Origin: Stemphylium vesicarium
Taxonomy: Eukaryota > Ascomycota > Dothideomycetes > Pleosporales > Pleosporaceae
DNA length: 12,452 bases
Direction: 5' to 3'
Assembly: GCA_004380135.1 (NCBI GenBank)
Contig: QXCR01000368.1
Coordinates: forward strand, 1-12,452
Shown one piece after another: positions 8,924-12,452 of this stretch. The notes under the pieces are model-generated. The model saw only the letters and a program-made list of their open reading frames with translations, ran no database searches and was not told the origin of the DNA. A program made the position numbers and the translations under genes. The stretch's first letter is position 1, and each line of letters starts with the position of its first letter.

Positions 8924-9126
8924 TGTGATGGGCTACGCCCTAAGAAAGAGAGTGCGCTACGCCCAAGTGGGGCTACGCTAAGGCCTGAGAGTCAAGAGAC
9001 CTCAGATGACGATGATAAGTACTGACTACACTAAGACAACGCCTATGCTTTGTTGTCTTGTGCCAGCCTTTTGGCTAAATGGGCGTACTGTGTAGTCGTA
9101 CGCTGGGCTGTCGCCCGCCCATTACA
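8924..9126. repeat. Solo LTR, 203 bp, un-RIPped, inserted in the hAT transposase frame
   Basis: Starts TGTGATGGGC and ends GCCCATTACA, giving the TG...CA ends of an LTR with 10-bp near-perfect terminal inverted repeats (one mismatch). It is flanked on both sides by CTTAA. Removing the LTR and one CTTAA copy rejoins the transposase frame as YITIK-LSNTLSK without a shift, which confirms the insertion. CpA/TpG are intact, unlike the surrounding hAT sequence. Inside are three GCTACGC copies (8932, 8956, 8972), a hairpin AAGACAAC/GTTGTCTT (9033-9059), and outside it GACTACAC/GTGTAGTC (9024-9097). No coding capacity. Orientation is uncertain. A foldback MITE is the alternative, but TG...CA ends with a 5-bp duplication favour an LTR. 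Confidence 0.82.
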
Positions 9127-9131
9127 CTTAA
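9127..9131. repeat. Target-site duplication CTTAA, right copy
   Basis: Abuts the right end of the solo LTR and matches 8919-8923 exactly. Confidence 0.85.
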
Positions 9132-9448
9132 TAGTAATATAAAGTTTTAAATAGTTATAAAGACGTATAATATATCTTAAGATACTATTATAGCTTATCT
9201 ATAGTATAGTTACTACCTCTAGGTTAGCTACTTTTAATATAGCTTAAAACTCTAGGCGCTTAAATTTAGATAATAAGTAGTTACCTTTAATAAGCTAAGT
9301 AACTACCTTAAAGTAAAATAGCTATATATTAAAGTTAGTAAGGGCGTTATATATTCTAAGGCACCTTGCCGCCTATTATATAATATAAGCGTAGAGTGTG
9401 TTTAATTATACTTACTACTAGAGCGGCGGGTTTATTAGGGTTATAGAT

Positions 9449-10009
9449 CTAGTAGGCGGTGTTAAGGTGACATGCTACCGTTGACGGCGAGGTAGTAGTG
9501 TCGTAGATGCCGCTACAGGCTTTGTGATACCTAAGATGGCAGATTTTGCACACAAAATAGACCTTGCTACTAAGCTGAGGGGTAGTAGAGTTAATGCGAT
9601 AGCTATAGGCATAGATCCAGCTTTTCTTATACTTCTGCGGCGCAAGCGGTGCCCTGTAACTAGGCAGCCTTAGCCAAATAATATCATCAAAGTTGTCAGC
9701 AAAGCGCGTGTCAAACCCTGCCGCCAGCGACTGCCCTACTGTGCTGTTGTTATCAGCTGAAGCAACTGTAGGAGCGCGTGAGGCGGCGGTAGGTGCAACA
9801 ATAACCCCCTCTAGCTGCGATTCACGCAGCTCAAGCTCAAATGCGTCATCCTTAGACAGCGGTTGACTCCCTTGCTGGCTGGCAGCAAGCAGTGCGCGTG
9901 GGGAGGACAGGTGCGTTAGCGCAGGCGTTGATAATGCAGGTGATGTTTGACGTGCTGGCGTTATTAGTGTAGCTACCTGCGCGCGCTTTATTAGGCGATT
10001 TTCTAGCAT
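9449..10009 (-). CDS. Intact 186-codon N-terminal hAT fragment with BED-type zinc finger remnant
   Basis: The only long open frame in the AT-rich block. Residues 1-100 are a Ser/Thr/Pro/Ala-rich, probably disordered leader; 107-140 (FDDIIWLRLPSY, then KKSWIYAYSYRI) and 150-186 resemble the N-terminal region of fungal hAT transposases. The zinc ligands Cys154-x2-Cys157 and His181 are present, but the residue four further on is Tyr186, immediately followed by a stop. A BED finger wants His or Cys there, and CAC to TAC is a RIP-type change. The fragment lies in an un-mutated island (about 9465-10015) with RIPped DNA on both sides, so its promoter is probably damaged. Best read as the 5' exon of the dead transposase; an expressed short BED-like protein is possible but unsupported. 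Confidence 0.6.
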   Translation of the reverse strand: MLENRLIKRAQVATLITPARQTSPALSTPALTHLSSPRALLAASQQGSQPLSKDDAFELELRESQLEGVIVAPTAASRAPTVASADNNSTVGQSLAAGFDTRFADNFDDIIWLRLPSYRAPLAPQKYKKSWIYAYSYRINSTTPQLSSKVYFVCKICHLRYHKACSGIYDTTTSPSTVACHLNTAY

Positions 10010-10075
10010 TGCAAAGTTAAGCTAAGCTTATCTAACCTTTTTAGTAGGTTTAGTTATGCGCTTAGGGTGCGTTAT

Positions 10076-10292
10076 TGTAAGGGGCTAGCTCTAGGAGCAC
10101 TCAAGGAGTAGATAGCCAATGGCAAGGCCAGGTATATAGTAGTTATATTTAATAAGGAGCTATTATTCTATCTACGCTAGTATTTATCTACCTATTAGAT
10201 AAATGTTAGTCTAAGATAATCTAAGCGTCTATTAGACGCGTTTACTAAGATTTTATTAAGAAACTCTACTAAAGAGTATTTAGCCTATTATA
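10076..10292 (-). repeat. 3' LTR of the old chromovirus (217 bp)
   Basis: On the minus strand it begins TATAATAGGC and ends GCCCCTTACA. The start is the RIP-altered partner of the end (its complement begins TGTAAGGGGC), giving degraded terminal inverted repeats. It directly follows a purine-rich tract. The part at 10076 to about 10135 has kept CpA/TpG, the rest is RIPped. Its sequence differs from the younger LTR at 12155-12324. Confidence 0.72.
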
Positions 10293-10310
10293 ATATTCTC
10301 TCTTTTTAGA
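10293..10310 (-). other. Polypurine tract of the old chromovirus
   Basis: On the minus strand TCTAAAAAGAGAGAATAT lies immediately before the 3' LTR, where the plus-strand DNA primer of an LTR element should be. Confidence 0.6.
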
Positions 10311-12154
10311 GGTCTATCTATTTTCCTTCTAAAAACTATCTAAGAGGCGTTCTTTAGTATTATAGTATAGTAGTATATAAGATAGCTAGTAGTCTAGAGT
10401 TTCTATATTCTTAAGTAGCTAGACTAATTTAAATATTATTTAGTAGTATTCTCTCTATTTAACTCTATATTTACGTTTAGCTCTTCTTCTAACGTAGCGT
10501 TTCTATTCTACTATAATATCTTCTACTACTTATTTATTCTCTTCTACTACTTATAACGCTAGTAGCTAAGAATTATCTACTTCTTAGTTTAGTAGCGAGT
10601 CTAAACTTATAAGCTTAATCTAGTTAATATAGAATACTAAGTAGGGACCTAGAGGCGTATTTAGCTTAATTAAGTAGCTATTAATTACTTTTAGTACTAT
10701 ATACTTAGTGTTTTTTTAGTCTAGCTTTTTTAATATCTATCTAGTACTATATTACTAGTCTAAGCGTAGCTAAATCTTATTACCTATCTAGTATTATTAA
10801 GCCTCTTATCGCGACTTATTTACTTATTATTCCTGCTCCTACTACGCGCTTACTATACTTACTTAGGCTAGCTTAAGGACGCTTTAGAGTTTTGAGACGA
10901 TCTACTCTACTTTCCTATTATCTAAGTAGTTATTAGGTGTACTTAGGGGCAGCGCTTATTCTTCTAGCGTTTATAGCTATAATAGGTTTATATTATAGCT
11001 ATATTATAAGAAGAAAGGCGATACACCTATTAACGTCGCGTTCCTACTATTAATCGCGATTTAAGCTATTAGGTAGAGTGTGGCCTAGTCTATCTAAGCC
11101 TAGTTTATAAAGGATTAGATATAGGCTTCCTAGACGCTATTTATTTTCTCTATAGCGCTATCTATCTAGGGGTAGTACGCTATTAATAGCCTCTAATTAA
11201 TCTTTAGAATTTAGTAGAGTTATTCTTATAATTTACTAATAAATTAGTTTTCTTAGTCTAACGTAATCGTATTAAGTAGCTAGTAGTATATAACTACTCT
11301 TTTAATAAACTTCTAAACTACTATATCTATTATTATATTTAGTAAGAGAATAAAGATTACTTCTTTACTTAGTTAGTTTATTACTACTATAAGACTTATT
11401 ATATCTTTACTCTTAGGTAGTCTCTTTATAAAGTTTATAGAGATCTCTTTCTATACCTAAGTAGGTATTAAAAGAGGTTTTAATAACTCTTATTTCTCTT
11501 TTCTCTATAGCTTACTTCTACTATAAATATTATAGTTTCTAATATACCTCTAGACGTTATCTACTATTTCTAGCTAGAAGTAGTCCCTTATAAGTATCTT
11601 ATAGGTTACCTCTCTTTTAGGGTAATTTATAATAAAAGACTTATAGGTCTCTTAAATAATCTAGGTATATATTAGCTTATTTTATAATACTTACTTTCTC
11701 TCTTAGTATATTAACGCTTTATTATTAATTATATATTTTATAATAGAATACTTTAGGCCTAAGCTTAGTAAGAATCTTCTTTTTTTTTACTTAACTACTT
11801 TCTTTACTTTCTAGTAAGTTTTATTATTCTCTACTATAATAGTCTATAGCTTCTCTAGCTAATTAGAGGTAATAGTAGTTTTACTCTAAGCCTCTTACTC
11901 TAAGTAGTTATTAACTAGTAGTAAATTTAATTTTATTAGAGTTAGACTTAAAGTAGTATATATTATTAATACGTTCTCTAAATTCTCTTTAGCTAACTTT
12001 TTATAATAAGACGTAATTAGCTTAAAGACTTATATAAGGCGCTTTTATAAGCGCTTATTCTCTACTTCTATAAATAGATTCTATTCCTGTTATAAGAGTG
12101 CGTTTACTCTAATATTCTACTTATCTAGGTAGTATAATATCTCTATATTATAGC
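10311..12154 (-). pseudogene. Chromovirus pol remnant: RNase H end, integrase, chromodomain
   Basis: In minus-strand order: the end of RNase H and the following linker (about 12145-12080, EILYYLDK then NIRVNALL). Next is the integrase zinc-binding region (about 11651-11512), where the CxxC pair reads Tyr-x2-Tyr and the His-Pro motif reads NYPK. The integrase core has KEISINFIKRLPKSK (about 11450-11400), ITLD then FISKL (about 11275-11225), and AYYP then IDSAIEKINSV (about 11190-11130). Next is NATLIGVSPFFL (about 11042-11007), a GPY-like part (about 10735-10630, YIVLKVINSYLIKLNTPLGP), and a chromodomain (about 10503-10441, RKYRVK then a stop where Trp is usual, REYY). Stops replace Trp, Gln and Arg codons throughout, so nothing functional is encoded. 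Domain order and the chromodomain place it in the chromovirus branch of Ty3/gypsy. Confidence 0.87.
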
Positions 12155-12324
12155 TGTCAGGAATATGAATAGATCGATACTGGATACACCCAATGTCACA
12201 TAGTAAGGCTTGTAATGGTCTGTATTGACTAGAGACGATTCGCTATCGAGCCACGATAGCGAAGGGTAAGCCTATATAGCCCTCGCTGAGTCAGCGAGGG
12301 CCGTTCAAATCCGTCCGCCTGACA
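12155..12324 (-). repeat. LTR of the young retrotransposon (170 bp)
   Basis: Ends are TGTCAGG on one side and CCTGACA on the other, a perfect 7-bp terminal inverted repeat with TG...CA ends. It contains a TATATA box at 12273-12278. Two strong hairpins are present: TTCGCTATCG, 5-nt loop, CGATAGCGAA (12239-12263), and CCCTCGCTGA, 1 nt, TCAGCGAGGG (12280-12300). On the minus strand the TATA box lies about 50 bp into the LTR, leaving about 120 bp for R and U5. Confidence 0.82.
12239..12263. repeat. Perfect 10-bp hairpin in the young LTR
   Basis: TTCGCTATCG, loop AGCCA, CGATAGCGAA. A second hairpin with 10-bp arms and a 1-nt centre follows at 12280-12300, flanking the TATA box on the other side. 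In minus-strand transcripts starting after the TATA box this first hairpin would lie in the leader RNA. Role unknown. Confidence 0.6.
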
Positions 12325-12340
12325 ATATCCCCCTTCTTTA
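12325..12340 (-). other. Polypurine tract of the young retrotransposon
   Basis: On the minus strand TAAAGAAGGGGGATAT directly precedes the LTR start TGTCAGG. Position and composition fit the primer of plus-strand synthesis in gypsy-type elements, and they set the element's orientation. Confidence 0.72.
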
Positions 12341-12452
12341 TGAGTATCGCCCCGATACGCCCGTAGTGGGCAGTTTCGTGCCGTTATGGGGGGCAATGGA
12401 CTAGACGGGGGGTTGGTGTAGTGTTGAAGGGCGATATGGTCCAGGTGGGAGG

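Larger units (their letters stand above)
7451..10009 (-). pseudogene. hAT transposase, RIP-inactivated and interrupted by a solo LTR
   Basis: Reading the minus strand gives the order of a fungal hAT transposase. A BED-type zinc finger region lies at 10009-9449. A block at about 9285-9132 contains LLSKFKRLEF, KVANLEVVTIL and RYIIRLYNYLK. After the solo LTR, about 8923-8770 gives KLSNTLSKIYISF and later LINLPITLS. A C-terminal part at about 7913-7742 contains NNSPAYYATTSLHPAYKHY and KPEWLAAA, and the dimerisation domain lies at 7560-7451. Without the LTR this spans about 2.35 kb, near 785 codons, typical of the family. In-frame TAG and TAA codons are numerous in the RIPped parts, so no full-length transposase can be made. 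The family assignment rests on the dimerisation block and on the order of motifs. Confidence 0.85.
7190..10075 (-). mobile_element. Degenerate hAT-superfamily DNA transposon (ends unresolved)
   Basis: The body is defined by a hAT transposase relic read from 10009 down to about 7451. The outer limits are set by the start of AT-rich DNA on the left and the chromovirus LTR on the right. I could not identify terminal inverted repeats or the 8-bp target duplication expected of hAT elements; RIP may have blurred them. The element carries a solo LTR insertion. Confidence 0.75.
7190..12154. repeat. RIP-mutated, AT-rich transposon block
   Basis: TpA is hugely over-represented and CpA/TpG almost absent over most of this stretch, while remaining C and G sit mainly in CpG, CpT and CpC contexts. 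In-frame stops fall where Trp or Gln codons are expected (TGG to TAG, CAG to TAG). This is what RIP leaves behind: CpA to TpA change on both strands of duplicated DNA. The block is a patchwork, with un-mutated islands at about 7451-7560, 7690-7915, 8150-8275, 8924-9126, 9465-10015 and 10076-10135. Confidence 0.9.
10076..12154 (-). mobile_element. Ty3/gypsy chromovirus, 3' half only, heavily RIP-mutated
   Basis: A minus-strand element whose 3' LTR, polypurine tract, chromodomain, integrase and RNase H end are recognisable in that order from left to right on the plus strand. Its 5' half (5' LTR, gag, protease, reverse transcriptase) is not in the window because a second element is inserted at 12154/12155. 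Density of RIP stops is high throughout. Bases 10071-10075 (GTTAT) would be one target-duplication copy; its partner is outside the window. Confidence 0.88.
12155..12452 (-). mobile_element. Young LTR retrotransposon, 3' end only, inserted in the old chromovirus
   Basis: Consists of a complete 3' LTR (12155-12324), a polypurine tract (12325-12340) and about 110 bp of internal sequence running off the window. None of it is RIP-mutated. The internal piece shows no recognisable domain. The left junction cuts the RNase H region of the older element. The order internal DNA, polypurine tract, LTR on the minus strand shows it is the 3' end and not a solo LTR. The 5 bp at 12150-12154 (ATAGC) should recur beyond the other LTR. 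Confidence 0.78.

Noticed and set aside
8924..9126. MITE instead of solo LTR
   Set aside because: Terminal repeats and internal foldbacks fit a MITE, but TG...CA ends with an exact 5-bp duplication fit an LTR better. Kept as an open alternative.
10311..12154. AT-rich region as centromere or as a simple low-complexity repeat
   Set aside because: Translation of the minus strand shows ordered integrase and chromodomain motifs with RIP-type stops, so it is a decayed retrotransposon.
12155..12324. Solo LTR at the right end
   Set aside because: The two flanks do not match as a 5-bp duplication (ATAGC against ATATC), and a polypurine tract sits next to the right side, so it is the 3' end of a longer element.
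1..12452. CRISPR arrays, rRNA, tRNA or bacterial operon signals
   Set aside because: No regularly spaced direct repeats and no recognisable RNA gene; introns and RIP mark the DNA as fungal nuclear.

Overview
The window looks like nuclear DNA of a filamentous ascomycete, most plausibly a dothideomycete with an AT/GC-bipartite genome; that placement is an inference. Genes are spaced and carry short introns of 60-95 bp with GTA-type donors, CAG/TAG acceptors and one textbook TACTAAC branch site. The right 40% is AT-rich, almost free of CpA/TpG and saturated with TpA, the signature of repeat-induced point mutation (RIP).

Left part (1 to about 7190): three protein-coding genes, all on the minus strand. 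In transcriptional order they are a two-exon transketolase/dihydroxyacetone-synthase-like ThDP enzyme (6264-4114), a three-exon classical short-chain dehydrogenase/reductase (3544-2576) whose structure I rebuilt from splice sites, and a single-exon Baeyer-Villiger-type flavin monooxygenase with a probable C-terminal membrane anchor (2145-496). Intergenic gaps are 430-570 bp and hold candidate promoter signals. The three enzymes could form a small accessory metabolic block (ketol transfer, alcohol/ketone redox, flavin oxygenation), but the pathway is not identified and no regulator, transporter or backbone synthase lies in the window.

Right part (about 7190-12452): a nested transposon graveyard, with every element whose direction can be read lying on the minus strand. 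A hAT transposase (10009 to about 7451) is riddled with RIP stops but keeps un-mutated islands, including an intact 186-codon BED-finger segment. A 203-bp solo LTR (8924-9126) with a perfect 5-bp target duplication (CTTAA) sits inside its reading frame. Next comes the 3' half of a heavily RIP-mutated Ty3/gypsy chromovirus (10076-12154), with 3' LTR, polypurine tract, chromodomain, integrase and the end of RNase H. It is cut inside RNase H by the 3' LTR (12155-12324) and polypurine tract of a younger, un-RIPped LTR retrotransposon that runs off the right edge.

The window therefore records a history: hAT and chromovirus invasion, RIP, then later LTR-element insertions that were not mutated. No rRNA, tRNA or CRISPR was seen.
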